Source of the DNA: Acidobacteriaceae bacterium
GTDB lineage: Bacteria > Acidobacteriota > Terriglobia > Terriglobales > Acidobacteriaceae
Assembly: GCA_003142015.1 (NCBI GenBank)
Contig: PLOI01000055.1
Span: 1-32,609 of the forward strand
Reading direction: 5' to 3'
DNA length: 32,609 nt
Both the position numbers and the translations under genes were made by a program. The notes below the pieces were generated by a model. It saw nothing but the letters and a program-made list of their open reading frames with translations. It searched no databases and was not told the DNA's origin. Positions 1-8,753 of the stretch are shown here, in pieces (the stretch's first letter is position 1; each line of letters opens with the position of its first letter).

Positions 1-2
1 AC

Positions 3-210
3 CTGTGCAGAGGTTCCTTAGGTCCACACCAGGGGAGTTACAAGGCGTGGTGGCGCGAGATAGCGATTGAAGTATACGACCGGCCTGCGTCCGAGGGCCA
101 TGCGAAGCTCGCGGGGGAAAACTGTGAAGGCTATCTGGGACAAAGCAACCTATAGCTGGCGGATGACCATACCCGGCAGCGGAGACGGGCTGGAGCTTAC
201 ATTGGAGTAA
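3..210 (+). pseudogene. Frameshifted C-terminal gene remnant, possibly glycoside-hydrolase-like
   Basis: This is too short for the ORF track. Frame 3 reads a protein-like stretch, GSYKAWWREIAIEVYDRPAS, and continues to GYLGQSNL before a TAG at 153-155. The adjacent frame 1 then reads ATYSWRMTIPGSGDGLELTLE up to TAA at 208-210. Joining the two near base 140-150 with a one-base shift gives a continuous, plausible C-terminal beta-sandwich-like segment. The WWREI..EVY pattern and the ending remind me of the C-terminal domains of large glycoside hydrolases (GH31-like), but that is recollection, not a search. The upstream part would lie outside the window or be replaced by the repeat end at 8-21. 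It could be a decayed gene, a repeat-mediated truncation or a sequencing error in an intact gene. No ribosome-binding site or start is visible. Confidence 0.35.
8..21. repeat. End of an interspersed repeat (terminal motif)
   Basis: The 14-base stretch CAGAGGTTCCTTAG is identical to the right terminal inverted repeat of the element at 10966-11127. Its reverse complement is the left end of that element. It is probably the end of another copy that extends to the left of the window. The match is short, so chance cannot be excluded, but the same motif recurs at two other intergenic places in the window. Confidence 0.45.
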
Positions 211-316
211 AGCAGATTTCTATTGTACCTCTCGCGTGTGGCCGCAGACACTCAGGGTGTCCGCGGCCTTTGGCTTCTCGGCCTCCTGCCTCAGGCGGTA
301 TATAATTGGATTGAGC

Positions 317-709
317 ATGGAATTATTCCTCAATTTCTCCTGGGCGCTGCTGACAATTGCGAGTGTGTGCCTGTGGATGCGAATGGAGCGCAGAATCGGC
401 GCAGAACGCCGTTTGCCACTGGTCGCTCTAGCGTTGCTCATCGTGATCCTGTTCCCGGTAATTTCGGTCAGCGATGACCTGCAGGTGCTGCAGAACCCGG
501 CGGAAAGCGACACTTTTCAGTGCCAGCGCCGGGACTGCCTGGCCGGCAGTTCGCACGCGGTTCATCCGGCAATTGCCGCTCTCCCCGAGCCGGTTTTTGC
601 TGAAGCGGTCTGGAGTTTTCAGCGCTACGCACGGCTGAATTTTTCTTCGAGAGCCGTTGAGAATCCCGCCTTCGACACTATCCAGAATCGGCCCCCGCCC
701 GCAGCCTGA
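317..709 (+). CDS. Small membrane protein leading an RND efflux operon
   Basis: This encodes a protein of about 130 residues. The ORF is open from 236, but the ATG at 317 gives a compact N-terminus (MELFLNFSWALLTIASVCLW), and the upstream in-frame codons look non-coding. Two hydrophobic segments (about residues 3-19 and 33-50) flank a basic Arg-rich loop, and the second ends in FPVISVSDDLQ. The C-terminal half is probably periplasmic and carries two Cys (FQCQRRDC) and a His. From memory, similar small proteins with a P-V-I-S-x-(S/T)-D-D-L motif occur in acidobacteria next to efflux operons; their function is unknown. It lies 78 bases upstream of the TolC-like gene in the same direction. A metal-sensing or accessory role is an inference from the Cys pair and context only. 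No strong Shine-Dalgarno is seen before the ATG, so the start is not certain. Confidence 0.65.
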   Translation: MELFLNFSWALLTIASVCLWMRMERRIGAERRLPLVALALLIVILFPVISVSDDLQVLQNPAESDTFQCQRRDCLAGSSHAVHPAIAALPEPVFAEAVWSFQRYARLNFSSRAVENPAFDTIQNRPPPAA

Positions 710-787
710 TCTCTCTCTTCGTTCATTTCATGATGTGCCTTTTCTCTTCCCGTGATCGCCGCGCAGAACGCGGCGCAAAGGCTGTAT

Positions 788-2074
788 ATGAAGCAGAGAT
801 TTCCCTTCTACATTGCGTTGGCAGTGCCCGCGCTGGTTATTCTCACGGCGGCGCTGTGCCCGGCGGAAGAGAGCCTCACCTGGGACCAGGTGAAGGCAAA
901 GTTTGAAGCGGCTAATCCCGCGCTCAAAGCAGACGCCCTGAGCGTGGACGAGATGAAGGCCGCGGAGATTACAGCTTTTCTGCGGCCCAATCCAACGGCC
1001 TCATTCACCATGGACCAGCTCTATCCGTTCGGAGCGCACTACGATCCCAACCTTCCCGGCACGCGCTATCGCCCGCTGAGCAATGCGCTCACCACTGGGT
1101 CAGTCAGCTATCTCTACGAGCGCGAGCACAAACGCGATTTGCGATTGAAGAGCGCCAAGGAAGGCACTGAGATTGCGCAGTCAGAGCATATCGACCTGGA
1201 GCGAAACCTGATCTTCAACCTGCGTTCGTCCTTTGTTGAGACGCTGGAAGCCAAGGCGGTGCTGCAGCTGGCCAAGGCCGACCTGGCTTACTACGACAAC
1301 ATCATCAAGATCAGCCGCGACCGTTTTCGCGCCGGAGACATTGCCAAGATCGATCTGGACCGCATCGAGCTGCTGCGCGTCCAATATGAAGTGGAGATAC
1401 AGGCAGCCATCGTCAATCTGCGCACCTCGAAGATCCAGCTTCTGCAACTGCTGAACGAGAGGACGCCGGTGGAGCAGTTCGATGTGACCGGCGTCTTCGA
1501 CTTCACAGACGATCTGAAGCCTCTGGAAGACTTCAGGCAAATCGCGCTGGACGAGCGGCCCGATCTGCGCGCGGCGCTAGAAACCATCCAACAGGCCAAG
1601 ACCAACCGCAAGCTTGCCCAGGCTAACGGCTCCGCGGACCCCACCTTCAGCGTGGATTCGGGCGCAAATCCTCCGCTCGATCAGTACGTCGGCTTCAACG
1701 TCAGCATTCCACTGCGCATCTTCGACCGCAACCAGGGCGAGAAAAAGCGCACGCAGATTGATATTGGCCGCACGACGGAATTAAGTGAATCGGTGCGCGC
1801 CGAGGTTTTCAGCGATGTGGATTCGGCCTATGTGCAAGTGGAGAGCAACATCGCGCTGCTGCGGCCCTACAAGGCGCAATACAAAGAGCAGGCGCTGAGG
1901 GTGCGCGACACGGTGACTTATTCTTACCAGCACGGCGGAGCTTCGCTGATGGATTTTCTGAACGCGCAGAGCGATTACCGGGCCGTGGAACTGGCATACC
2001 TGCAACTTGTCGGCTCTTATCTGACAGCTGCCGGACAACTGAATCTTGCCGTGGGACGCGAGGTAATTCAATGA
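788..2074 (+). CDS. TolC-family outer-membrane efflux channel (CzcC/CusC-like)
   Basis: This is the outer-membrane factor of a tripartite RND efflux pump, about 428 residues as expected for the OEP family. The track starts at GTG 752, but the ATG at 788 is preceded by CAAAGG at a good distance and begins a clean signal peptide (MKQRFPFYIALAVPALVILT, cleavage near CPAEE). Two OEP repeats follow: the first contains the long helical region around ERNLIFNLRSSFVETLEAKA, the second the region around DERPDLRAALETIQQAKTNR. The phrase NVSIPLRIFDRNQGEKKRTQ is typical of the metal-efflux branch. The gene overlaps the next one by ATGA (2071-2074), so translation is probably coupled. Substrate specificity cannot be read from this subunit. 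Confidence 0.88.
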   Translation: MKQRFPFYIALAVPALVILTAALCPAEESLTWDQVKAKFEAANPALKADALSVDEMKAAEITAFLRPNPTASFTMDQLYPFGAHYDPNLPGTRYRPLSNALTTGSVSYLYEREHKRDLRLKSAKEGTEIAQSEHIDLERNLIFNLRSSFVETLEAKAVLQLAKADLAYYDNIIKISRDRFRAGDIAKIDLDRIELLRVQYEVEIQAAIVNLRTSKIQLLQLLNERTPVEQFDVTGVFDFTDDLKPLEDFRQIALDERPDLRAALETIQQAKTNRKLAQANGSADPTFSVDSGANPPLDQYVGFNVSIPLRIFDRNQGEKKRTQIDIGRTTELSESVRAEVFSDVDSAYVQVESNIALLRPYKAQYKEQALRVRDTVTYSYQHGGASLMDFLNAQSDYRAVELAYLQLVGSYLTAAGQLNLAVGREVIQ

Positions 2075-3252
2075 TCTCGAATTCTTCTTTGAAGCAATGG
2101 CCTAAGACTCCTTCTGCTTACTTTCTGACTGCGTTATTTTTTCTGGTGCTTGCAGGGAGCCTGGCGCTCACCGGCTGCAAAGGCAAGGACGAGGGCGAGG
2201 GCGCGCCGCCGCCGGCACGCGTGATCGAAGTGCATGACATGAACCTGATCACGATAGACAGCAAAGACGCGGGAAAGTTTCCGCTGGCCACGGCCGAAAA
2301 GATTGAGGCGCCGTCGGAGTTGAACGCGACGGGAGCGGTTTTGCCGGATATTGCGCGCGAGGTTCCCGTCATCTCGCTGGCCAATGGGCGCGTGGTGGAC
2401 ATCAAGGCGCGCCTGGACGACAACGTGAAGAAAGGCCAACTGCTACTGAAGGTGCAGAGCCCGGACATTACAAACGCTTTCGACACGTACCTGAAGGCGG
2501 CCAACGACGAGCAGCTTGCCAACAGGGCGTATATCCGCGCTGAAGATCTCTTCAAGCATGGCGCCATCTCGCAGTCGATGCTGGAGCAGGCGGAAGATAC
2601 GGAGAAGAACGCGCAAGCGGATCTCACGGCTGCCGAAGAGCAATTGAAGACGCTGGGCGTGGACAAAAAGCACCCCAGCAGCGTGATGAATGTCTATGCG
2701 CCGATCTCGGGCGTGATCGTCGCGCAAAATGTTACGCAGGCGGCTGCGGCCGGCGTCAGTTTGTCCGGCTCTGCAACGGCCTTTACGATTGCCGATCTAT
2801 CGAGAGTCTGGATCGTCTGCGATGTCTATGAGAATGACATTCCCAAGCTGCAACTTGGCCAGGAAGCGAAGATCAAGGTGAATGCCTGGCCTGATCGCCC
2901 ACTTACTGGACGCATCAGCGACATTGGCCCCATTCTCGATCCATCGCTTCGCACCGCGAAGGTGCGCATCGAGGTTGCCAATCCGGGCTTCCTAAAACTT
3001 GGGATGTTTGCCACGGCCACGTTCACCAGCCGCGTCAAGGAGACGTATGCAGCAGTTCCTGCCGACGCCGTCCTGCACCTGCACGACCGCGACTGGGTCT
3101 TTTTGCCGGCCGGCGGGAACCAGTTCAAACGCACCGAGGTCCATGCTGGGCGGATGCTGAGCGGAAACCGGCAGGAGATTCTTTCCGGCCTCCAGCCGGG
3201 CCAACAGGTGGTCACCAACACACTTCTGCTTGAAAACGCGGGGAACCAATAG
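2071..3252 (+). CDS. RND efflux periplasmic adaptor lipoprotein (CzcB/CusB-like)
   Basis: This is the membrane-fusion adaptor that joins the inner-membrane pump to the outer channel; it has 393 residues. After a basic N-terminus and a hydrophobic stretch there is a lipobox, SLALTGC, with Cys at about residue 36, so the protein is probably lipid-anchored. A lipoyl-like region (NGRVVDIKARLDDNVKKGQL) is followed by an alpha-helical hairpin (about 130-185), the returning half of the lipoyl domain (MNVYAPISGVIVAQNV), and beta-barrel and membrane-proximal domains (LSRVWIVCDVYENDIPKL). All are standard HlyD/CusB elements. No long His/Met-rich metal-binding extension is visible, unlike many CusB proteins. 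The start overlaps the channel gene by four bases, and the stop abuts the pump start at 3253. Confidence 0.88.
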   Translation: MISNSSLKQWPKTPSAYFLTALFFLVLAGSLALTGCKGKDEGEGAPPPARVIEVHDMNLITIDSKDAGKFPLATAEKIEAPSELNATGAVLPDIAREVPVISLANGRVVDIKARLDDNVKKGQLLLKVQSPDITNAFDTYLKAANDEQLANRAYIRAEDLFKHGAISQSMLEQAEDTEKNAQADLTAAEEQLKTLGVDKKHPSSVMNVYAPISGVIVAQNVTQAAAAGVSLSGSATAFTIADLSRVWIVCDVYENDIPKLQLGQEAKIKVNAWPDRPLTGRISDIGPILDPSLRTAKVRIEVANPGFLKLGMFATATFTSRVKETYAAVPADAVLHLHDRDWVFLPAGGNQFKRTEVHAGRMLSGNRQEILSGLQPGQQVVTNTLLLENAGNQ

Positions 3253-6200
3253 ATGCTTCGCGCACTCGTCGATTTTGCACTTAAAAATCGCTGGCTTATT
3301 CTTGGCGGCACGGTGGTGCTCATTGCCTGGGGTATTGTTTCGTTTCGCAACCTGCCTATCGAGGCCTATCCGGACGTCGCCAATAACTATGTCCAGATCA
3401 TCACCCAGTGGCCGGGCCGCAGCGCGGAGGAGATCGAGCGCCAGGTCACCGTGCCAATTGAGATTCAGATGGCGGGCATTCCCCACCTGGAACATCTGCG
3501 CTCGACAACGCTGGCCGGCTTGTCGAGCCTGATGTTGGTCTTCGACGACAACTCCACCAGCGACATGAACCGCGAGCACGTGCTGGAGCGGCTCAGCATG
3601 GTCAGCCTGCCCGCTGGCCTGGTGCCGCAGATGGGCACGGACTGGAGCCCTGTCGGCCAGATTTACTGGTACACGCTGGAGAGCACGAATCCCGCCTTCG
3701 ACGTGATGGAGAAGAAGTCGCTGGAAGATTGGACTCTGGAAAAATCTTTCAAGGGCGTCAACGGCGTGGTGGATGTATCGAGCTTCGGCGGACCGACGAA
3801 GGAATATCAGATTAAGCTCGACCCGGAGAAGCTGGTCTCCTACGGGCTGAGCATCAGCCAGGTAGAGCAGCAGATCGCCAACAACAACACCAACGGCGGC
3901 GGCAGCTTCATCGAGCAAGGCGCGCAGCAGATCAACGTCCAATCCGTGGGCCTCTTCACCAGCGTGCAGGACATCGAGAACACCGTCGTCAAGACCCAGA
4001 ATGGCGCGGCAATCAAGGTCAAGGACATCGCAACCGTTACGCAAGGCCCAAAGATTCGCCTGGGGCAGATCGGCAGGTCAACACACCTGACAGACAGCGC
4101 GGGCGACAGGATTATCGACAATCCTGACACTGTCGAAGGTATCGTGCTGCTGCAGAAGGGCGACGACTCCGATCCTGTTCTTGACGGCATTCACAACGAA
4201 GTGGACAAGCTGAACGGAGACAAAGACCACCCCGGCATTCTGCCCAAAGGCGTGAAGATCGTTCCGTTTCTTGACCGCTCCGATCTGGTCAAGTTCACAG
4301 TGGAAACCGTCGAGCGGAATCTGACCGCCGGCATTCTCCTCGTTTCGATCATTCTCTTTCTCTTTCTGGGGAATGCGCGCGGCGCCATTGTGGTTGCGCT
4401 CACCATCCCCTTTGCGCTTCTATTCGCGTCGATCTGCCTCGACCTCAGCCACATTCCCGCCAACCTGCTTTCGCTGGGCGCGCTGGACTTTGGAATGGTT
4501 GTGGACGGCAGCGTGGTGATGATCGAGAACATGGTCCGGCATCTGTCATTGAAGGACGACCTGCGCACCCCGGCGCAGAAGATCCGCGACGCCGCGCACG
4601 AAGTGCAACGGCCGGTCTTCTATGCGCGCGGGATCATTATCGCCTCCTATCTGCCCATTTTCACGTTGCAGGCGGTGGAGGGGCGACTCTTCAAACCCAT
4701 GGCCTGGACAGTGACCTTTGCGCTGCTGGGCGCGCTCCTTTTTGCCATCCTTGTTGCTCCCGTGCTGGGCGGCATCGTTTTCAGAAACGGCGCAAAAGAG
4801 TGGAGGAACCCGCTGATGGATTGGCTCACCGGCCACTATCGCACCGCGGTACGCGGGGGGATTCTGCACCGCAAGATCACGCTGGGCATCTGCGGCGCTC
4901 TGTTTGCCTTTGCCGTTTTTCTTGCCTTCGGCGGACCTATCGGCTCGGAGTTTTTGCCCCATCTCGACGAGGGATCCATCTGGGTGCGCGGGACATTGCC
5001 ACCCAGCGAAGGCCCCACCGCAAGCATCGATTTCACCAACAAGGCGCGGCTTGTGATGGCCTCCTTCCCTGAGGTCATACAGGTGGTCAGTCAGACCGGC
5101 CGCCCCGATGACGGCAACGACACTACCGGCTTTTTCAACACCGAATACTTCGTCGATTTGAAAAGAAAAGAGCAGTGGCGGCCCGGTTTTCACCAGAGCA
5201 AGGAAGCGTTGATCACGGCAATGGACAAACAGCTCTCCCAGTTTCCCGGCGTCATCTGGAATTACTCGCAGCCGATCTCCGACAACATGGAAGAGGCAGT
5301 CTCCGGCGTCAAAGGCGAGTTGGCCGTCAAACTTTACGGCGACAATCTGCGCAAGCTGGAGGAGACGGCTGAATTGATCCAGACTCAAATGGCCACAGTG
5401 CACGGCATCGAGGATCTTGGCATCTTCCGCATCGTGGGCCAGCCCAACCTGAACTTTACAGTGGACCGGGAAGCCGCGGCGCGATGGGGCATCAACGTGG
5501 CCGACATTCAGGACGCGGTGCAGACAGCCGTGGGCGCCAATGCTGTGACCCAGGTGCAACAGGGCGAGGCGCGCTATGATGTGACGCTGCGCTATCAGCA
5601 ACAGTACCGCGACACACGGGAGGCAATCGAAGGCGTGCGCCTGCTGGCTCCCAGCGGCGAGCGGGTTTCTCTGGCTCAACTCACAAAAGCCTCGACCGAC
5701 GACGGCGCGGAACAAATCAATCGCGAAGGAGGCCAGCGTTATATTGCCATCAAGTACTCCGTGCGCGGCCGCGACCTGGGCTCAACGGTGGAAGAGGCCA
5801 TTGGCAAGGTGGAGCACAATGTGAAACTGCCCTCCGGCTATCACCTGGAGTGGGCAGGTGAGTACGCCAGCCAGAAGCGCGCGGACAAGCGAATGGCGTT
5901 GGTGATTCCCATTACCGTGCTGGCCATCTTCCTCATTCTCTACACCATGTTTCGCTCTTACAAGTGGTCAGCGCTGGTGCTCGTCTCTGTCATCATGGCA
6001 TCAATTGGCGGTCCGCTTGCGCTGTTCCTCACCCACACCAACTTTTCGGTTTCTTCCGAGGTGGGCTTCCTGGCGCTCTTTGGCGTCTCAGTGGAAACGG
6101 GCGTCATCATGATCGAGTTCATCAACCAACTGCGCGCGCGACGAAAGGGAACGGAAGGGTTCAGCGAGGAACACGTCATAGAGGCCGCTGTCGAGGGCTC

Positions 6201-6435
6201 GGTGCAACGCCTGCGTCCCATCATGATGACGATGCTTGTGGCCACGCTGGGCCTGCTGCCCGCGGCGCTTTCTCATGCCATCGGTTCAGACTCGCAACGC
6301 CCGTTTGCGATTGTCATCGTCGGCGGCCTGATTGCAAACCTGGTGATTGGCATCTTCCTGATGCCCACACTTTACGTCTGGATGGCTCGCGAGAACGATA
6401 TTCTGCCAGAAGTAGACGTCAGCAAGGATTCCTAG
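3253..6435 (+). CDS. Heavy-metal RND efflux pump, CzcA-like (HME family)
   Basis: This proton-driven inner-membrane transporter expels divalent metal ions through the tripartite complex. It has 1060 residues, the normal length for the family. It has the expected layout: TM1 at the N-terminus (RWLILGGTVVLIAWGIVSF), a first periplasmic domain, TM2-6 from about residue 355, a second periplasmic domain, and TM8-12 near the end. The TM4 signature reads LDFGMVVDGSVVMIEN, with both Asp and the Glu used in proton relay in CzcA-type pumps. This DFGxxxDGxxxxxEN form is associated with divalent-cation (Co/Zn/Cd/Ni) HME classes, in contrast to the GAMVDAAIVMIEN form of the Cu/Ag pump CusA. Metal specificity therefore probably differs from the Cus-type operon at 28344 onward. 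The start codon directly follows the adaptor stop with no gap. Confidence 0.9.
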   Translation: MLRALVDFALKNRWLILGGTVVLIAWGIVSFRNLPIEAYPDVANNYVQIITQWPGRSAEEIERQVTVPIEIQMAGIPHLEHLRSTTLAGLSSLMLVFDDNSTSDMNREHVLERLSMVSLPAGLVPQMGTDWSPVGQIYWYTLESTNPAFDVMEKKSLEDWTLEKSFKGVNGVVDVSSFGGPTKEYQIKLDPEKLVSYGLSISQVEQQIANNNTNGGGSFIEQGAQQINVQSVGLFTSVQDIENTVVKTQNGAAIKVKDIATVTQGPKIRLGQIGRSTHLTDSAGDRIIDNPDTVEGIVLLQKGDDSDPVLDGIHNEVDKLNGDKDHPGILPKGVKIVPFLDRSDLVKFTVETVERNLTAGILLVSIILFLFLGNARGAIVVALTIPFALLFASICLDLSHIPANLLSLGALDFGMVVDGSVVMIENMVRHLSLKDDLRTPAQKIRDAAHEVQRPVFYARGIIIASYLPIFTLQAVEGRLFKPMAWTVTFALLGALLFAILVAPVLGGIVFRNGAKEWRNPLMDWLTGHYRTAVRGGILHRKITLGICGALFAFAVFLAFGGPIGSEFLPHLDEGSIWVRGTLPPSEGPTASIDFTNKARLVMASFPEVIQVVSQTGRPDDGNDTTGFFNTEYFVDLKRKEQWRPGFHQSKEALITAMDKQLSQFPGVIWNYSQPISDNMEEAVSGVKGELAVKLYGDNLRKLEETAELIQTQMATVHGIEDLGIFRIVGQPNLNFTVDREAAARWGINVADIQDAVQTAVGANAVTQVQQGEARYDVTLRYQQQYRDTREAIEGVRLLAPSGERVSLAQLTKASTDDGAEQINREGGQRYIAIKYSVRGRDLGSTVEEAIGKVEHNVKLPSGYHLEWAGEYASQKRADKRMALVIPITVLAIFLILYTMFRSYKWSALVLVSVIMASIGGPLALFLTHTNFSVSSEVGFLALFGVSVETGVIMIEFINQLRARRKGTEGFSEEHVIEAAVEGSVQRLRPIMMTMLVATLGLLPAALSHAIGSDSQRPFAIVIVGGLIANLVIGIFLMPTLYVWMARENDILPEVDVSKDS

Positions 6436-6479
6436 AGAGGTTCTCATAAATGGCCGCTGCGTCTCCGTTGCAATCCCTC

Positions 6480-6534
6480 AGGGGTTGAAACCCCTTGTGT
6501 ATAAGACTTCTTTCGGCACGACTGAAGTCGTGCC
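6480..6534. repeat. Paired hairpins between convergent genes; possible bidirectional terminator
   Basis: Two perfect hairpins lie in the gap between two convergent genes: AGGGGTT-GA-AACCCCT (6480-6495) and GGCACGACT-GA-AGTCGTGCC (6515-6534). Both use the same GA centre, so the loop would be UGAA in RNA. Other copies of this hairpin class in the window have different stem sequences but the same centre. There is no long T-tract, so classical intrinsic termination is uncertain. Confidence 0.6.
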
Positions 6535-6597
6535 CTGACACAAGGCCGGCGTTCTCGGCAGGATTCTTGAGCGGATTCGGCTGAGCGCGCCGCGTTC

Positions 6598-7575
6598 TTA
6601 TTTAGCGTTCGGCGGGGCTTGTTGATTAGCCTTATCGGCGGCGTGCGCCTGCGCATCGAGACCGTGAGTGGGGTCCCGGTGGAGAAACTTCCGCGAGATG
6701 TCGGGCCAGAACTCCTGGAAGACGGAGCCAATGCCGCCCTCGGCGGTCACGACGAACCCGTTACTGAAGGTCTCACCGATGCCGGATTCGCTGGACGGAT
6801 AGTAGAGATTGGAGATTGCGCCCGCGATGATGTTGCCGCCAACGTTGGAGTAGTTGGGCTCCCACTTGTGTGTGTTGTCGTGCTTGCACATCACGTTTGT
6901 GGCCAGGGAATAGAGTATGCGGTGAGTGGTGGTTCCGTGGCCCAGGCGGAAGTAGCGCGGGTCCTGATGGAGGATGGAAGGCAGGATGCCGTTGCCGATT
7001 ATGCCACCGTCAAAGGCGTCGAGGTAGGCCGCGCCGGACCGCTTGCCGTAGCCTTCAGCGCCCCAACCGAAGCCGGGATCGTCGTCAAGGGCCTCGCGGT
7101 AGCCGGCAACGACGAATGCCGCGGCGAAGGCGACGGGATCAGTGGAAGAGCGAAAAGCGAGCTTCATCTTCTGGCCCGCGGTCATGGAGACGGCGTCACT
7201 GCGATAGGAGACATTGAAGGCGGGCAGAATGCCCACGGTTCTCTGCTTCTCTTGCTCCTTGATCTGCTCGTCGGCCTTTTCGCGCTGGGTTTTCTGGGCG
7301 TCGGGCTGTTGCGCAGCGGGTAGCGAACTGGAGCTGCCCTGGGCCGGCGTGGCGCTCGAAGCTGGCTGCGGGGCGCTCTGGCTTTGCCCGGCCGGAGTTT
7401 GCTGCTCCGGCGGCTCGGCTTCGGCCAACGCAAACTGCGGCTGCGGCGTATCGGGCAGTTCGTGAACGGCGGTCGGCCCGGAGGCCGGTTCCTGAGCACA
7501 AGCAGCGGAGGGCAGCGCCAGCAGGCAAAGACCGGCCGCGAGCGTTGCAGGAAGAAGACAAAAACCGAAGCGCAT
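6598..7575 (-). CDS. Secreted or outer-membrane protein of unknown function, Terriglobia type
   Basis: The protein has about 325 residues. The ATG at 7575 is preferred over the TTG one codon earlier, because GGTGA sits about seven bases upstream. A signal peptide (about residues 1-27, ending SAACAQ) is followed by a low-complexity Ala/Pro/Gln/Ser linker to about residue 95 and a short charged helix (REKADEQIKEQEKQR). The globular part contains well-formed motifs such as GFGWGAEGYGKRSGAAYLDA and LPSILHQDPRYFR. I recall similar proteins as common uncharacterised acidobacterial exported proteins. Gly/aromatic-rich alternation suggests beta structure, possibly a small outer-membrane barrel. No catalytic motif is recognised. 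It lies downstream of, and in the same direction as, the regulator at 7710-8594, but a 134-base gap argues against tight coupling. Confidence 0.75.
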   Translation of the reverse strand: MRFGFCLLPATLAAGLCLLALPSAACAQEPASGPTAVHELPDTPQPQFALAEAEPPEQQTPAGQSQSAPQPASSATPAQGSSSSLPAAQQPDAQKTQREKADEQIKEQEKQRTVGILPAFNVSYRSDAVSMTAGQKMKLAFRSSTDPVAFAAAFVVAGYREALDDDPGFGWGAEGYGKRSGAAYLDAFDGGIIGNGILPSILHQDPRYFRLGHGTTTHRILYSLATNVMCKHDNTHKWEPNYSNVGGNIIAGAISNLYYPSSESGIGETFSNGFVVTAEGGIGSVFQEFWPDISRKFLHRDPTHGLDAQAHAADKANQQAPPNAK

Positions 7576-7709
7576 CAATTCACCAGAGATAGCGTGGGCG
7601 CCCTCCTGGTCTGTTCTCCCGTGAGGGCAAATGGGCCAGGAGGGCTATATATAGGTTAAATCACCGCGCACACCGCGTGCCGGTAATACGACCGTTGCGC
7701 AGCGGCTTT

Positions 7710-8594
7710 TCATCGCGTGTGTACAATTGCGGCATCAACGCCGCCCGCGCCCATTAGAACCAGCGAACGTTGAGCAAAGGGCGAATAGACGAGGAGCGTC
7801 GCGCAGGCCAGCGCTAACCCAATATTGATGTGGTGCAGGAGAAGGAAGGGCGAGAGCGACCACAGCTCATCGAGGATGAGCAGAAACGGCCAAATCCGGA
7901 GGAATTTTTCGCGCGCTCCGGGCGCATGGAAGAGCGCAGCGGAGAGCACAAAGGCACGGGCAGGAATCAGGATCGCGGCAGTCACAATCAGGATGGTCAG
8001 CGCCTGAGTTGCCTTCGGAAGCGGCGAGAAGAGATCTTCAATCTCGGCAAGATTTGCCAATGCCCCAATGTAGAAGCCCAGATACATGAACTGCAAAAGG
8101 GTGAAGAGCGTTTGCACAACCGGGTAGGAGGCTTTGGGAAGCTCTTGCGGCGAGGCCAGAATCCGGAAACGAGGATTGGTTCCAGACTCGGCAGGAATTG
8201 CGGCCTGGTCCGTTGCTACTTGTTCGGATGTAATCGGGGACGGATCTTCTTTGAGAGGGATGCGTTCTACGGGAGCCACGAAGCGATAGCCGCGACGGGC
8301 CAGGGTCTCAACGAATCGCGGATTGCTCGCCGTGTCTCCGAGGGCTTCGCGGATGCGATTTACCGCGGAGTTTACGCCGTGGTCAAAATCGATAAAAGTC
8401 CCGTCGGGCCACAGGTCGCGTGAGATTTCTTCGCGAGTAAGAAGCTGGCCGGGATGGCCCAGGAGCATGAGGAGCACCTGGAAGGGCTGCGCGTTCAGCT
8501 TGATGCGCACACCGTGCTTGCGTAGCTCACCCGTGGCAGCGTCTGCTTCATATGTTCCGAAGCGATAACGCAAGGCTGGCACTAGGTCTGTCAT
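7710..8594 (-). CDS. PhoB/CadC-type winged-helix regulator with membrane C-terminus
   Basis: This 294-residue protein has an OmpR/PhoB-type winged-helix DNA-binding domain at residues about 8-110. Recognisable elements are YRFGTYEADAATGELRKHG, LLTREEISRDLWPDGTFIDF and the wing RFVETLARRGYRFVAPV. No receiver domain precedes it. After a hydrophilic linker (about 112-155) the C-terminal half is hydrophobic, with about four predicted transmembrane segments (for example LLQFMYLGFYIGALANL and ALTILIVTAAILIPARAFVL). It therefore resembles membrane-bound regulators of the CadC/ToxR architecture, although the C-terminal part is entirely membrane-embedded rather than periplasmic. Such winged-helix fusions are frequent in acidobacteria. 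It is divergent from the exported-protein gene at 8754; the shared 159-base gap could hold a common control region. Target genes are unknown. Confidence 0.82.
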   Translation of the reverse strand: MTDLVPALRYRFGTYEADAATGELRKHGVRIKLNAQPFQVLLMLLGHPGQLLTREEISRDLWPDGTFIDFDHGVNSAVNRIREALGDTASNPRFVETLARRGYRFVAPVERIPLKEDPSPITSEQVATDQAAIPAESGTNPRFRILASPQELPKASYPVVQTLFTLLQFMYLGFYIGALANLAEIEDLFSPLPKATQALTILIVTAAILIPARAFVLSAALFHAPGAREKFLRIWPFLLILDELWSLSPFLLLHHINIGLALACATLLVYSPFAQRSLVLMGAGGVDAAIVHTR

Positions 8595-8753
8595 GTCTGA
8601 TGTCCAGTGTATCCGATGGCGAGCGCCATCCGGCGCAAAGTATAACTTCTCCGAAGCCTAATCGCTGCAATCATTTGCACGGTGAGAAACAATCTTCAAC
8701 AAATGAGATTCAATGCATTGCCCTGGAAGCCTGGGCGGCGTAAGGTGCTGTTC

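Noticed and set aside
301-306. Perfect TATAAT just upstream of the small gene at 317
   Set aside because: No acceptable -35 at 16-19 bases, and the start would leave almost no leader. Kept out of the feature list as unproven.
223-477. 84-residue ORF overlapping the small membrane-protein gene
   Set aside because: It is in another frame of the same bases; the 317-709 frame has clear membrane segments and a motif I recall from acidobacteria.
4546-5715. 389-residue minus-strand ORF, and likewise 2992-4044
   Set aside because: These are antisense shadows of the RND adaptor and pump genes, whose frames have strong family motifs throughout.
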